A stretch of DNA of 64,000 nucleotides from Streptomyces sp. TRM68416 (GTDB lineage Bacteria > Actinomycetota > Actinomycetes > Streptomycetales > Streptomycetaceae). The translations under genes and the position numbers were made by a program. The notes under the pieces were generated by a model that was not told where the DNA came from, made no database searches, and was given only the letters and a program-made list of their open reading frames with translations. Shown here one piece after another: positions 43,082 to 52,626 of this stretch. Where the stretch lies: positions 62,001 to 126,000 of the forward strand of contig NZ_JACVWU010000012.1 of NCBI RefSeq assembly GCF_014596915.1. Direction: 5' to 3'. Each line of letters starts with the position of its first letter. The first letter of the stretch is position 1.

Positions 43082-43570
43082 GTGACCACTCCGCCGCCCC
43101 AGGGCCAGAACCCGTTCGCCCAGGGTCAGAACCCGTACGGCCAGCCCCAGGGTCAGGCGCCGCAGCAGCCGGGCTTCCCGCAGCAGGGCGCGGCTCCGTA
43201 CGCCCCGGAACCGCCGGAGGCTCCCCGCCGCAAGCTCAGCTTCAAGACCATCAAGAACATCGTCATCGTCCTGGCCGTCATCGGTGTGGCCGTCGGCGGC
43301 TACATAGCCAGCCGGAACGACGCCAACACCGCCGCTGTGGGCGACTGCATGCACCGCGGCAGCAGCGACGACAACAACCCGGACCTTGAGGTCGTGGACT
43401 GCAGTTCCTCGGACGCCCAGTACGAGGTGCTCGCGAAGATCGAGGGCACGTTCAGCGGCCTGACCGCCGAGACGAAGTGCGAAGCCAAGACGAAGGAATT
43501 CCAGTACGTCTACACCCAGTCCGGCGACGGCGGCGACTTCCTGCTCTGCCTGAAGGACTACAAGAAGTAG
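43082..43570 (+). CDS. LppU/SCO3897-family membrane-anchored protein
   Basis: 162 residues, GTG start. A Pro/Gln/Gly-rich cytosolic N-terminus (1-48) precedes one transmembrane helix (about 55-76, IVIVLAVIGVAVGGYIA) and an extracytoplasmic domain with four cysteines (GDCM, VDCSS, TKCE, LLCL), probably two disulfides. This arrangement is shared by an actinobacterial LppU-like family of unknown function. GGGGGGACCCCC lies just before the start. It converges on cca with two parS terminators between. Confidence 0.8.
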   Translation: MTTPPPQGQNPFAQGQNPYGQPQGQAPQQPGFPQQGAAPYAPEPPEAPRRKLSFKTIKNIVIVLAVIGVAVGGYIASRNDANTAAVGDCMHRGSSDDNNPDLEVVDCSSSDAQYEVLAKIEGTFSGLTAETKCEAKTKEFQYVYTQSGDGGDFLLCLKDYKK

Positions 43571-43582
43571 GCAGGACGCCGA

Positions 43583-43616
43583 GAGGGGCGGTGTTTCACG
43601 TGAAACACCGCCCCTC
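43583..43616. terminator. 34-bp perfect palindrome terminator with central parS
   Basis: Arms GAGGGGCGGT and complement flank parS (43593-43606); the whole 43583-43616 is self-complementary. It lies just after the LppU-like gene. Confidence 0.85.
43593..43606. other. parS, exact, at palindrome centre
   Basis: Exact GTTTCACGTGAAAC, centre of the 34-bp palindrome. Confidence 0.95.
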
Positions 43617-43625
43617 GGTGCGTTC

Positions 43626-43657
43626 CGGGGTCATGTTTCACGTGAAACATGACCCCG
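43626..43657. terminator. 32-bp perfect palindrome terminator with central parS
   Basis: Arms CGGGGTCAT and complement flank parS (43635-43648). It lies 10 bp from the cca stop codon and probably ends the cca transcript; the preceding palindrome serves the opposite gene. Confidence 0.85.
43635..43648. other. parS, exact, at palindrome centre
   Basis: Exact GTTTCACGTGAAAC, centre-to-centre 42 bp (about four helical turns) from the copy at 43593-43606. Confidence 0.95.
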
Positions 43658-43667
43658 TTTCACATCC

Positions 43668-45113
43668 TCAGCCCTGCTGCTCGGCCCACCACTCCTTGAG
43701 TGCCGTCACGGCCGCATCGCGCTCCATCGGACCGTTCTCCAGCCGCAGCTCCAGCATGTGCTTGTAGGCGCGGCCGATGGCCGGTCCGGGGCCGATGCCG
43801 AGGATCTCCATGATCTGGTTGCCGTCGAGGTCCGGACGGATCGCGTCGAGTTCCTCCTGCTCCTGGAGCTGGGCGATCCGCTCCTCCAGGCCGTCGTAGG
43901 CGCGCGAGAGGGCGGATGCCTTGCGCTTGTTGCGGGTCGTGCAGTCCGAGCGGGTCAGCTTGTGGAGGCGGTCGAGGAGGGGGCCCGCGTCTCGGACGTA
44001 GCGGCGGACCGCCGAGTCCGTCCACTCGCCCGTGCCGTAGCCGTGGAAGCGCAGGTGGAGCTCGACCAGGCGGGAGACGTCCTTCACCAGCTCGTTGGAG
44101 TACTTCAGGGCCGTCATCCGCTTCTTGGTCATCTTCGCGCCGACCACTTCGTGGTGGTGGAACGAGACCCGGCCGTCCTTCTCGAAACGACGCGTGCGGG
44201 GCTTGCCGATGTCGTGGAGCAGCGCGGCGAGGCGGAGGGTGAGGTCGGGGCCGTCGTCCTCCAGGGCCATCGCCTGCTCCAGGACGATCAGCGTGTGCTC
44301 GTAGACGTCCTTGTGGCGGTGGTGCTCGTCGCTCTCCAGGCGCAGGGCCGGCAGCTCCGGAAGCACGTGCGCGGCGAGCCCGGTCTCGGTCAGCAGCTCC
44401 AGGCCCTTGCGCGGGTGCGCGGACAGGATCAGCTTGTTCAGCTCGTCCCGCACCCGCTCGGCGGAGACGATCTCAAGGCGCCCGGCCATCTCCGTCATGG
44501 CCGTCACGACCTCGGGGGCCACCTCGAAGTCGAGCTGCGCGGCGAAGCGTGCCGCCCGCATCATCCGCAGAGGATCGTCGGAGAAGGACTCCTCCGGCGT
44601 GCCAGGGGTGCGCAGCACCTTCGCGGCGAGGTCGTCGAGGCCGCCGTGCGGGTCGATGAACTCCTTCTCCGGCAGCGCGACCGCCATCGCGTTCACCGTG
44701 AAGTCACGGCGAACGAGATCCTCCTCGATGGAGTCGCCGTACGACACCTCCGGCTTGCGCGAGGTCCGGTCGTACGCCTCCGACCGATAGGTGGTCACCT
44801 CGATCTGGTAGCCGTCCTTCTGCGCCCCGACCGTGCCGAAGGCGATCCCGACCTCCCACACGGCGTCCGCCCACGGGCGCACGATCTTCAGGACGTCCTC
44901 GGGGCGGGCGTCCGTCGTGAAGTCCAGGTCGTTGCCGAGCCTGCCGAGCAGCGCGTCCCGGACCGATCCGCCGACCAGGGCGAGTGAGAACCCGGCCTCC
45001 CGGAAGCGGCGGGCGAGGTCGTCGGCGACTGGCGCGACCCGCAGCAGTTCACTCACCGCGCGGTGCTGCACCTGGTTCAGGACGCTGAGGTTGTCTTCGT
45101 TGGCGTTCGGCAC
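43668..45113 (-). CDS. cca: CCA tRNA nucleotidyltransferase
   Basis: 481 residues. The nucleotidyltransferase head has LVGGSVRDALLGRLGNDLDFTTDARPED with the DLD metal ligands, then the arm HEVVGAKMTKKRM. An HD domain is included (LAALLHDIGKPRTRRFEKDG followed by HHHE). It adds or repairs the 3' CCA of tRNAs. I start at GTG 45113 (VPNANEDN); an upstream in-frame start at 45176 is possible. The gene is divergent from the secreted-protein gene, as in mycobacteria (pcnA region). Confidence 0.95.
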   Translation of the reverse strand: MPNANEDNLSVLNQVQHRAVSELLRVAPVADDLARRFREAGFSLALVGGSVRDALLGRLGNDLDFTTDARPEDVLKIVRPWADAVWEVGIAFGTVGAQKDGYQIEVTTYRSEAYDRTSRKPEVSYGDSIEEDLVRRDFTVNAMAVALPEKEFIDPHGGLDDLAAKVLRTPGTPEESFSDDPLRMMRAARFAAQLDFEVAPEVVTAMTEMAGRLEIVSAERVRDELNKLILSAHPRKGLELLTETGLAAHVLPELPALRLESDEHHRHKDVYEHTLIVLEQAMALEDDGPDLTLRLAALLHDIGKPRTRRFEKDGRVSFHHHEVVGAKMTKKRMTALKYSNELVKDVSRLVELHLRFHGYGTGEWTDSAVRRYVRDAGPLLDRLHKLTRSDCTTRNKRKASALSRAYDGLEERIAQLQEQEELDAIRPDLDGNQIMEILGIGPGPAIGRAYKHMLELRLENGPMERDAAVTALKEWWAEQQG

Positions 45114-45324
45114 AACAAAAGAGGGTACGTGGCCGCGGCAACCCGGAGCGCCTCCATTAAACGTGCACAAAAGCACTCCCCTTTATACGGGCACATACAG
45201 GACAGCCCGGCAGCGTGAGCCGATCTTGTGGAGCAGTCCGCGGCACTTACCCTCAGCGCGCATCGTTACCATGCGTGGACGCACATTCCGACGACCACTG
45301 ACACGACGAGGGACGGGCGAGCGC

Positions 45325-47718
45325 GTGGCCGAGGCGGCAGACTTCCAGGGGATGCATCCCTCACCTGCCCGCCGGTGGCTGCGGCGCACCGGGGCGCTGC
45401 TCGCCGGAGCGCCCCTACTGGCCGGCCTCGTCCAACTGCCCGCCACTTCCGTCCAGGCCGTCGGCCGGACCTCCGCCCCGGCCGCCTCGGGCTCCAGCAC
45501 GGTGGCCGTGTCCGTCGACAGCCTCACCCCCGCCGTCCCCACGGACGGTGACACGCTGACCGTGTCCGGCACGGTGACGAACAACAGCAAGCAGGCCGTC
45601 ACCGACGCCCAGGTGGACCTGCGCGTGGGCCCGGAGCTGACCACCCGCTCCGGCATCGAGGACGCCGCCAAGCGCACCGGCTACCAGGAGGGCGCGGACG
45701 GCAGAGCGGTCGGCGGGAAGTACGTCGAGAAGTTCGCCAAGCTCAGCCCGGGCGTCTCCGAACGGTTCAGCATCTCCGTACCGGTCGACGACCTGGACCT
45801 GGGCGGCGACGGGGTCTACCAGTTCGCCGTCTCCCTCTTCGGCAAGACGGCCGCACAGCAGTGGAACCAGCCGCTGGGCATCCAGCGGACGTTCCTGCCG
45901 TGGCAGACCGACGAGGCCGACACCAGGACGAAGACGACGGTCCTGTGGCCGCTCGTCTCCACCACCCACATGACCGCGCAGACGGGGGCGAACGAGTCTC
46001 AGACGCGCGTCTTCCGTGACAACGACCTCGCCGCGGAACTCGCGCCGGGCGGCCGCCTGCAACAACTGCTGACGCTGGGCAAGGACCTCGACGTCACCTG
46101 GGTGATCGACCCGGACCTGCTGGCCTCCGCCGCCGCCATGGCGGGCGGCTACCGCGTCCAGAACGAGAACGGCACCACCACGGCCGGCACCCGTGCCGAC
46201 CAGGAGCTCGCCCGGAAGTGGCTCGCCGAGCTCCAGGACGCGGTCGCGGACAACGAGGTCGTCGCCCTGCCCTTCGCGGACCCCGACCTCGCCTCCCTGG
46301 CCCACAACGGCACGAACGTCACAGGTTCGCTCACCCACCTCAAGGAAGCCACCGACGTCGCCGACGACACCGTCGAGTCGATCCTCCACGTGACGCCGAG
46401 CACCGACTTCGCCTGGCCCGTGGACGGCGCGGTGGACCCGTCGATCGTCAAGGTCGCCACATCGGCAGGGGCGGACAAGCTGATCGCACGCAGCGACAGC
46501 CTGGAGGAGACGGACGGCCTGACCTACACGCCCTCCGCGGCCCGCCCCATCGGCGGCGGCACGACGGCGGTGGTCGCGGACGCCCGGCTGTCCACGGCGT
46601 TCCGGGGCGACATGACGAAGGCGTCCGCCTCGACGCTCGCGGTGCAGGGATTCCTGGCCCAGAGCCTCGCGCTCAACCTTCAGACGGACAAGCAGCGCAG
46701 CATCGTCGTGGCTCCGCAGCGCATGCTGTCGGCACCCCAGGCGCGGGCGCTGGCCGAGGCGGTGAAAGCCCTCCAGGAGGGCGGTTGGTCCCAGTTCCAG
46801 GACCTCACGTCCACCGCCACCGGCAAGCCCGACCCGGGCGCCACCACGAAGGTCCGGGCGGCATCCGCGTACCCCGCCGCCCTGCGCAAGCAGGAACTCC
46901 GGCAGCCGGCCTTCCAGCAGATCGCGGCCACCCAGGACAAGCTCGACAGGTTCCAGGTCATCCTCTCCGACAAGTCCCGGGTCGTGACCCCCTTCGGGCG
47001 CGCCATGAACCGCGAGATGTCCACTTCATGGCGCGGTCGCGGCGCCGAGGCGACCGAGTACCGCGACGGCGTGGAGCGGTACCTGGACTCGCTGGCCGAC
47101 CAGGTCACGCTGATCGAGAAGTCCGCGACCAAGCTCTCCGGACGCAGCGCCACGATCCCCGTGACGGTGCAGAACAACCTGGTGCAGGGCGTCGACAAGC
47201 TGGTGCTGCGCCTCACCTCGACGAGCCCGCGGCGCCTGAAGATCGGCGGCTACACCTACGAGGAGCAGCCCGTCACCGTCTCCGGCGGTCACAGCCAGAC
47301 GGTGAAGTTCACCACCTCCGCCGAGGCCAACGGCCAGGCCGAGGTGATCGCGCAGCTGTACACGGAGGACGGCCAGAAGTACGGCGAGCCGGTCAAGTTC
47401 GACGTGAAGGTCACCGAGTTCACGGCGACCGTGATGCTGGTCATCGGCGGCGGCTTCCTCCTTCTCGTCCTCGCCGGCTTCCGTATGTACACGCAGCGCA
47501 AGCGCGCCGCAGCCCGCGAGGCCGAGGACAGCGGTCCGGACGCCGCGGACGGGATCGCGGACGGTCCGGAGAACCCCGCGGGGCCCGATGACCGTCCTAC
47601 TGAGGAGTCCGGCACCGGACCCCGGGCAGACGACCCGGAGCAGCCGAGTGACCCGGCACCTGACACCCCAGCGGAAAGCCCGGACCCGTCCGGGACGGGT
47701 GAGAGAGTGGACCGTTGA
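45325..47718 (+). CDS. Large secreted, membrane-anchored protein (DUF6049-like)
   Basis: 797 residues. An N-terminal signal peptide ends near TSVQAVG, followed by a beta-sandwich domain (VAVSVDSLTPAVPTDGDTLTVSG), a long domain with VTWVIDPDLLASAAAM, and a C-terminal single transmembrane helix (TATVMLVIGGGFLLLVLAGF) with an acidic cytoplasmic tail. The order before murJ matches the conserved actinobacterial protein of mycobacterial Rv3909 type; function unknown but probably envelope-linked. The start GTG 45325 follows GAGGGACGGG; ATG 45271 is possible. Confidence 0.85.
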   Translation: MAEAADFQGMHPSPARRWLRRTGALLAGAPLLAGLVQLPATSVQAVGRTSAPAASGSSTVAVSVDSLTPAVPTDGDTLTVSGTVTNNSKQAVTDAQVDLRVGPELTTRSGIEDAAKRTGYQEGADGRAVGGKYVEKFAKLSPGVSERFSISVPVDDLDLGGDGVYQFAVSLFGKTAAQQWNQPLGIQRTFLPWQTDEADTRTKTTVLWPLVSTTHMTAQTGANESQTRVFRDNDLAAELAPGGRLQQLLTLGKDLDVTWVIDPDLLASAAAMAGGYRVQNENGTTTAGTRADQELARKWLAELQDAVADNEVVALPFADPDLASLAHNGTNVTGSLTHLKEATDVADDTVESILHVTPSTDFAWPVDGAVDPSIVKVATSAGADKLIARSDSLEETDGLTYTPSAARPIGGGTTAVVADARLSTAFRGDMTKASASTLAVQGFLAQSLALNLQTDKQRSIVVAPQRMLSAPQARALAEAVKALQEGGWSQFQDLTSTATGKPDPGATTKVRAASAYPAALRKQELRQPAFQQIAATQDKLDRFQVILSDKSRVVTPFGRAMNREMSTSWRGRGAEATEYRDGVERYLDSLADQVTLIEKSATKLSGRSATIPVTVQNNLVQGVDKLVLRLTSTSPRRLKIGGYTYEEQPVTVSGGHSQTVKFTTSAEANGQAEVIAQLYTEDGQKYGEPVKFDVKVTEFTATVMLVIGGGFLLLVLAGFRMYTQRKRAAAREAEDSGPDAADGIADGPENPAGPDDRPTEESGTGPRADDPEQPSDPAPDTPAESPDPSGTGERVDR

Positions 47719-47762
47719 GGATGTCGTGGCCGGTGGGCCCGGGACGATGAGGTGGGGTAACC

Positions 47763-50036
47763 ATGAACGCGCCGTACGACGGTGACCGCGGCCAGGCCGC
47801 GGGCAGCTCGGGTCATCCCGAGGGCCCGCCGCCCGAGCACGGCCAGGTACCGCCGCAGCCGCCGGCGGACATGTACCTCCAGGACGCCTACGACCAGGAC
47901 CCGTACCGGTCGCAGGATCTCACCGCCCAGGACCCGGTCGCCGAGGCGCTCTACGACCGCGCCGCGCACCCCCCGCCGCCCCCCGGCTCGCACCATCCGC
48001 AGCAGCCCCTGTACGCCCAGCCCCCGCAGTCGCCGTACGCCCCCGACCCACGCGTGTGGGCCCAGACGCCCGCGCCCGAGCCGGACGGTGCGACCCAGTA
48101 CCTCCCCTACGGCGACGATCCGCGCACGACCCAGTACGTCGGCGTCGACGACCTGGTCACCCACTCCGCCGACGAACGCCACGAGCCGGACGCCTTCGCG
48201 CACCTGTTCCGGGACCAGGAGCAGGGCGGCGGACGCCCGCCGTACGAGTCCCCGTCGGTACCGGGCCCGGCAGCCGAGCCCGGCCGGCACCAGCAGGCCC
48301 AGGCGTCCACCCCGCCCCCGGCCGACGCGACCATGAACCTCGGCACCGCGCCGGCACCCGCCCCCGCCCCCGCGGCACCGGCCCCGGTGGCACCCGCGAA
48401 GAAGGGCGGCAAGGCCGCCGGGCTGCTGAAGTCGAGCGCGGTGATGGCGGCGGGAACGATGGTGTCCCGGCTCACCGGGTTCATCCGGTCGGCGCTGATC
48501 GTCGCGGCGCTGGGCACCGCCTTCCTGGGAGACGCCTTCCAGGTGGCCTACCAGCTGCCCACCATGATCTACATCCTCACCGTCGGCGGCGGCCTGAACT
48601 CCGTCTTCGTGCCGCAGCTCGTGCGCGCCATGAAGGAGGACGAGGACGGTGGCGAGGCGTTCGCGAACCGTCTGCTGACGCTCGTGATGGTGGCGCTCGC
48701 CGCGCTCACCGCGATCGTCATGTTCGCGGCCCCCCTTCTGGTGCGCGCGCTGTCGAACCCCGTGGCCAGCGACCCCGCTGCCAACGACGTCGCCATCACC
48801 TTCACCCGCTACTTCCTGCCCTCCATCTTCTTCATGGGCGTCCATGTGGTGATGGGTCAGATCCTCAACGCCCGCGGCAAGTTCGGCGCGATGATGTGGA
48901 CTCCGGTCCTCAACAACGTCGTCATCATCGTGACGCTCGCGCTGTTCCTCTGGGTGTACGGCACCTCCGAGCGCTCCGGAATGAGCGTCACGAACATCCC
49001 GCCGGAGGGGCAGCGGCTGCTCGGCGTGGGCATCCTGCTCGGCCTCGTCGTGCAGGCCCTCGCGATGATTCCCTACCTGCGCGAGACCGGGTTCCGGCTG
49101 CGCCCGCGCTTCGACTGGAAGGGCCACGGCCTGGGCAAGGCGGCGGCGCTCGCGAAGTGGACCATCCTGTTCGTCCTCGCCAACCAGGCGGGCGCGCTCG
49201 TCGTCATCCAGCTGGCCACCGCCGCCGTCGCCGACACCAACATCGCCGGCACCGGCTACAGCGCCTACGCCAACGCCCAGCTGATCTGGGGCCTGCCCCA
49301 GGCCATCATCACCGTGTCCCTCATGGCCGCCCTGCTGCCGCGCATCTCCCGCTCCGCCGCGGAGGACGACGGCGGCGCGGTGCGCGACGACATCTCGCAG
49401 GGCCTGCGCACGACCGCGGTCGCGATCGTGCCCATCGCCTTCGGGTTCGTCGCCCTCGGCATCCCGATGTGCACGCTGATGTTCGGTTCCTCGGGCACCA
49501 GCGCCGCAACGAACATGGGCTACATGCTGATGGCCTTCGGCCTCGGCCTGATCCCGTACTCCGTGCAGTACGTCGTCCTGCGGGCCTTCTACGCCTACGA
49601 AGACACCCGAACCCCCTTCTACAACACGGTGATCGTGGCCGCGGTCAACGCAGCCGCCGCCGTTGTCTGCTTCCTGGTGCTCCCGCCCCGCTGGGCCGTG
49701 GTCGGCATGGCCGCCTCATACGGCCTCGCCTACGTGATCGGCGTCGGCATCGCCTGGCGCCGGCTGCGCAGGAAGCTGGGCGGAGACCTGGACGGCAGGC
49801 GCGTGCTGCGCACCTACGCCCGGCTCTGCATCGCCTCCGTGCCCGCGGCACTGCTCAGCGGCGCCGCCTGCTACGGCATCGGCAGCACCCTCGGCCAGGG
49901 CGTCATCGGCTCCCTCGCCGCCCTTCTGGTCGGTGGCGGCGTCCTGTTCGCCGTCTTCTTCGTCGCCGCCCGCCGGATGCGGATCGAAGAAGTGAACTCG
50001 CTGGTCGGAATGGTCCGGGGGCGTCTGGGGCGCTGA
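47763..50036 (+). CDS. murJ: Lipid II flippase MurJ with long disordered N-terminus
   Basis: 757 residues. The first 215 are Pro/Gln/Tyr-rich and disordered. The core then has about fourteen helices starting LKSSAVMAAGTMVSRLTGFIRS, with GDAFQVAYQLPTMIYIL, the MurJ/MviN signature region. MurJ moves lipid II across the membrane for peptidoglycan synthesis. The mycobacterial orthologue carries a C-terminal pseudokinase; here that part is a separate gene 118 bp downstream. Start ATG 47763 follows GGTGGGG. Confidence 0.95.
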   Translation: MNAPYDGDRGQAAGSSGHPEGPPPEHGQVPPQPPADMYLQDAYDQDPYRSQDLTAQDPVAEALYDRAAHPPPPPGSHHPQQPLYAQPPQSPYAPDPRVWAQTPAPEPDGATQYLPYGDDPRTTQYVGVDDLVTHSADERHEPDAFAHLFRDQEQGGGRPPYESPSVPGPAAEPGRHQQAQASTPPPADATMNLGTAPAPAPAPAAPAPVAPAKKGGKAAGLLKSSAVMAAGTMVSRLTGFIRSALIVAALGTAFLGDAFQVAYQLPTMIYILTVGGGLNSVFVPQLVRAMKEDEDGGEAFANRLLTLVMVALAALTAIVMFAAPLLVRALSNPVASDPAANDVAITFTRYFLPSIFFMGVHVVMGQILNARGKFGAMMWTPVLNNVVIIVTLALFLWVYGTSERSGMSVTNIPPEGQRLLGVGILLGLVVQALAMIPYLRETGFRLRPRFDWKGHGLGKAAALAKWTILFVLANQAGALVVIQLATAAVADTNIAGTGYSAYANAQLIWGLPQAIITVSLMAALLPRISRSAAEDDGGAVRDDISQGLRTTAVAIVPIAFGFVALGIPMCTLMFGSSGTSAATNMGYMLMAFGLGLIPYSVQYVVLRAFYAYEDTRTPFYNTVIVAAVNAAAAVVCFLVLPPRWAVVGMAASYGLAYVIGVGIAWRRLRRKLGGDLDGRRVLRTYARLCIASVPAALLSGAACYGIGSTLGQGVIGSLAALLVGGGVLFAVFFVAARRMRIEEVNSLVGMVRGRLGR

Positions 50037-50154
50037 GGCGCGGGTACGCGCACAACCATCGTTCGCCACCGTGTGTCGTGCATAGCGGCGGACTGTGGGC
50101 ACAATTGGTTTCGGCGTCTCAGAGCGCGCAACGGATGGGGAGGCAGGAGCGACG

Positions 50155-51867
50155 GTGGCGGAACGGAGCACGGCTGCCGTCGACGTGGCAGACAACAGCG
50201 ACGACGAGTCGCTGACCGCGCAGGCGGACCAGTCCACGGCCGACGGGGTGGTCAAGAATCGGGAGCGCGACACGGACACCGACGAGGCACAGGGGAGTGG
50301 CGGGACCGAGGGTCCCGAGAAGGCCTCACCGCCCGAACTGCACAGCGGGCACAAGCTCGCCAGGCGCTACCGCCTGGAGGAGTGCGTCACCCGTCTGGAC
50401 GGTTTCAGCAGCTGGCGTGCCGTGGACGAGAAGCTCCGTCGTGCCGTCGGCGTTCACATCCTGCCCGCGGACCACTCACGGGCCCGTTCCGTACTGGCCG
50501 CGGCCCGCTCCTCCGCGCTGCTCGGCGATCCTCGCTTCGTCCAGGTGCTGGACGCCGTCGAGGAGAACGACCTGGTCTACGTCGTCCACGAGTGGCTGCC
50601 CGACGCCACCGAGATGACCACGCTCCTGTCCTCCGGGCCGCTGGAGCCGTACGACGCCTACCAGATGGTGAGCCAGATCGCCGCCGCCATGGCCGCGGCG
50701 CATCGTGAGGGTCTCGCCCATCTGCGGCTCAACCCCAACGCCGTGCTGCGCACCTCGACCGGTCAGTGGCGCATCCGCGGGCTCGCGGTGAACGCCGCGC
50801 TGCGGGGCATCAGCTCCGACACCCCGCAGCGCACCGACACGGAGGCGATCGGCGCACTGCTGTACGCGTCGCTGACCCAGCGCTGGCCGTACGAGAACGA
50901 CGCCTACGGCCTGTCGGGGCTGCCCAAGGACGTCGGCCTGATCGCTCCCGACCAGGTGCGGGCCGGTGTCCACCGCGGGCTCTCCGAGCTGTCCATGCGC
51001 GCCCTCGCCAACGACGGCGCGACCGCCTCACGGCACGAGTCGGCGTGCACGACGCCGGAGGAGCTGGTGAAGGCGATCGGCGAGATGCCGCGCATCCGCC
51101 CGCCGGAGCCGACGTTCACCGCCCCGCCGGATTACCAGCGCACCACGTACCAGCAGGGCACGTACGGCCGTCAGGCCCCGCACCCCGGCGCCACCCAGCC
51201 GGTCCCGACCCCGCCGCCCCCGCTCCAGAGCCGCACGGGCAAGGCCCTGAAGTGGGCCGTCTCGGCCCTCCTCATCGCCGCACTCGGCCTCGGCAGCTGG
51301 CAGCTCGCGGACGCCCTCCTGGACCAGGGCAACAAGTCCGACGAGACGAACCAGACGCAGACGACGGACGAGAAGAGCAAGGACAAGAAGCCGCCGGCGC
51401 CGAAGCCGATCTCCATCCAGGGCGCGCAGGAGTACGTGGCCAAGGGCAACGCCCAGCACCCCGCCGACGTCGGAAAGACCTACGACGGTGACAGCTCGAC
51501 GTACTGGCGGACGAGCAGCTACCGGGAAGGTCCCGTACTCGCGCCGTACAAGCCGGGCGTGGGCATCATGTACGACCTCGGCTCAGCGCAGCAGGTTTCC
51601 ACCGGGACCATAGGGCTCTACTACAGCGGCGATCACACGACGGTCGAACTGTACGCAGCCGACTCCCTGTCACCCTCGTCGCTGGACTCCATGCGGAAGA
51701 TCGGCACGGCTACGACGAGCGGGGACTCTGCCACCGTAAAGATCACCAAGCCGGTGAAGAGCCAGTACGTGCTCGTGTGGCTCACCGCTCTGCCCTACGC
51801 GCCCGGAGACGCATACAGCGACTCCGGCTACAAGCAGTCCGTCACCGACGTGCAGTTCAAGGGCTGA
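50155..51867 (+). CDS. Membrane-anchored pseudokinase with C-terminal discoidin-like domain
   Basis: 570 residues. A kinase-like domain spans about 60-330, but the catalytic loop HRDLKPxN is HLRLNPNAVL and the DFG site is IRGLAV, so catalysis is lost. A transmembrane helix (about 365-385) and an extracytoplasmic beta-rich domain (YDGDSSTYWRTSSYREGP) like discoidin/F5-8C folds follow. In mycobacteria the pseudokinase is fused to MurJ and recruits FhaA when phosphorylated. I choose GTG 50155 because GGAGGCAGGAGC precedes it; GTG 50095 is unsupported. It probably regulates MurJ as a separate partner. Confidence 0.88.
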   Translation: MAERSTAAVDVADNSDDESLTAQADQSTADGVVKNRERDTDTDEAQGSGGTEGPEKASPPELHSGHKLARRYRLEECVTRLDGFSSWRAVDEKLRRAVGVHILPADHSRARSVLAAARSSALLGDPRFVQVLDAVEENDLVYVVHEWLPDATEMTTLLSSGPLEPYDAYQMVSQIAAAMAAAHREGLAHLRLNPNAVLRTSTGQWRIRGLAVNAALRGISSDTPQRTDTEAIGALLYASLTQRWPYENDAYGLSGLPKDVGLIAPDQVRAGVHRGLSELSMRALANDGATASRHESACTTPEELVKAIGEMPRIRPPEPTFTAPPDYQRTTYQQGTYGRQAPHPGATQPVPTPPPPLQSRTGKALKWAVSALLIAALGLGSWQLADALLDQGNKSDETNQTQTTDEKSKDKKPPAPKPISIQGAQEYVAKGNAQHPADVGKTYDGDSSTYWRTSSYREGPVLAPYKPGVGIMYDLGSAQQVSTGTIGLYYSGDHTTVELYAADSLSPSSLDSMRKIGTATTSGDSATVKITKPVKSQYVLVWLTALPYAPGDAYSDSGYKQSVTDVQFKG

Positions 51868-51900
51868 GAGTTCACCGAGACGACCTGGGGAGGGGGTCCG

Positions 51901-52626
51901 ATGGCAGAAGGCAGTGCATACGGCGACGTAAGCGATCAGGACCTCCTGGCTCGGCATGTGGAAGGCGACCCCGACGCCTTCGGTGAGATCGTCCGGCGGC
52001 ACCGGGACCGGCTCTGGGCCGTGGCCCTGCGGACGCTCGGTGACCGTGAGGAGGCCGCTGACGCGGTTCAGGACGCTCTCGTCTCCGCCTACCGGGCCGC
52101 CCACACGTTCCGGGGCCAGTCGGCCGTCACGACCTGGCTGCACCGGATCACGGTGAACGCCTGTCTCGACCGGGCTCGTAAGGCGGCCTCCCGCAAGACG
52201 TCTCCCGTGGACGACACCGAGCGCCTGGAGCAGTTGCTGGAGCCGCACGAGGAGGCCTCCGCTCCCGCCGAGCGCAATGATCTGCACCGGCAGTTGCTGG
52301 AGGCGCTCGGGACGCTGCCCCCCGATCAGCGGGCCGCCCTCGTGCTGGTGGACATGCAGGGCTACCCCGTCGCCGAGGCGGCTCGTGTGCTCGACGTGCC
52401 GACCGGCACGGTGAAGAGCCGTTGTGCGCGGGGCAGAGCAAGACTCCTGCCCCTGCTCGCTCATCTGCGGCCGGAATACCCCGGTGAGGGCAGAGAAACC
52501 GGCGAGGGGCGGAACCGGACGCAGGGGACATCCGTCCCACCCGCAGCGGGGTCGCATGCCGAAGGCCCACGCGGTACCGGGCCGAGTGATTCAGCTGCTG
52601 TGAAGGGCGGAGGTGGGCGAGCGTGA
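51901..52626 (+). CDS. sigM: ECF sigma factor SigM
   Basis: 241 residues. Region 2 reads LLARHVEGDPDAFGEIVRRH then DRLWAVALRTLGDREEAADAVQ; region 4 has LPPDQRAALVLVDMQGYPVAEAARVLDVPTGTVKSRCARGRARLLPL. A 55-residue Arg/Gly/Ser-rich tail follows, longer than usual for ECF factors. Position between murJ-pseudokinase and an anti-sigma gene matches sigM. ATG 51901 follows GGGGAGGGGG. It overlaps the next gene by GTGA. Confidence 0.93.
   Translation: MAEGSAYGDVSDQDLLARHVEGDPDAFGEIVRRHRDRLWAVALRTLGDREEAADAVQDALVSAYRAAHTFRGQSAVTTWLHRITVNACLDRARKAASRKTSPVDDTERLEQLLEPHEEASAPAERNDLHRQLLEALGTLPPDQRAALVLVDMQGYPVAEAARVLDVPTGTVKSRCARGRARLLPLLAHLRPEYPGEGRETGEGRNRTQGTSVPPAAGSHAEGPRGTGPSDSAAVKGGGGRA

Noticed and set aside
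45121..45264. A NUDIX gene between cca and the secreted-protein gene, as found at the matching place in mycobacteria
   Set aside because: The gap here is only about 210 bp and contains no Nudix motif.
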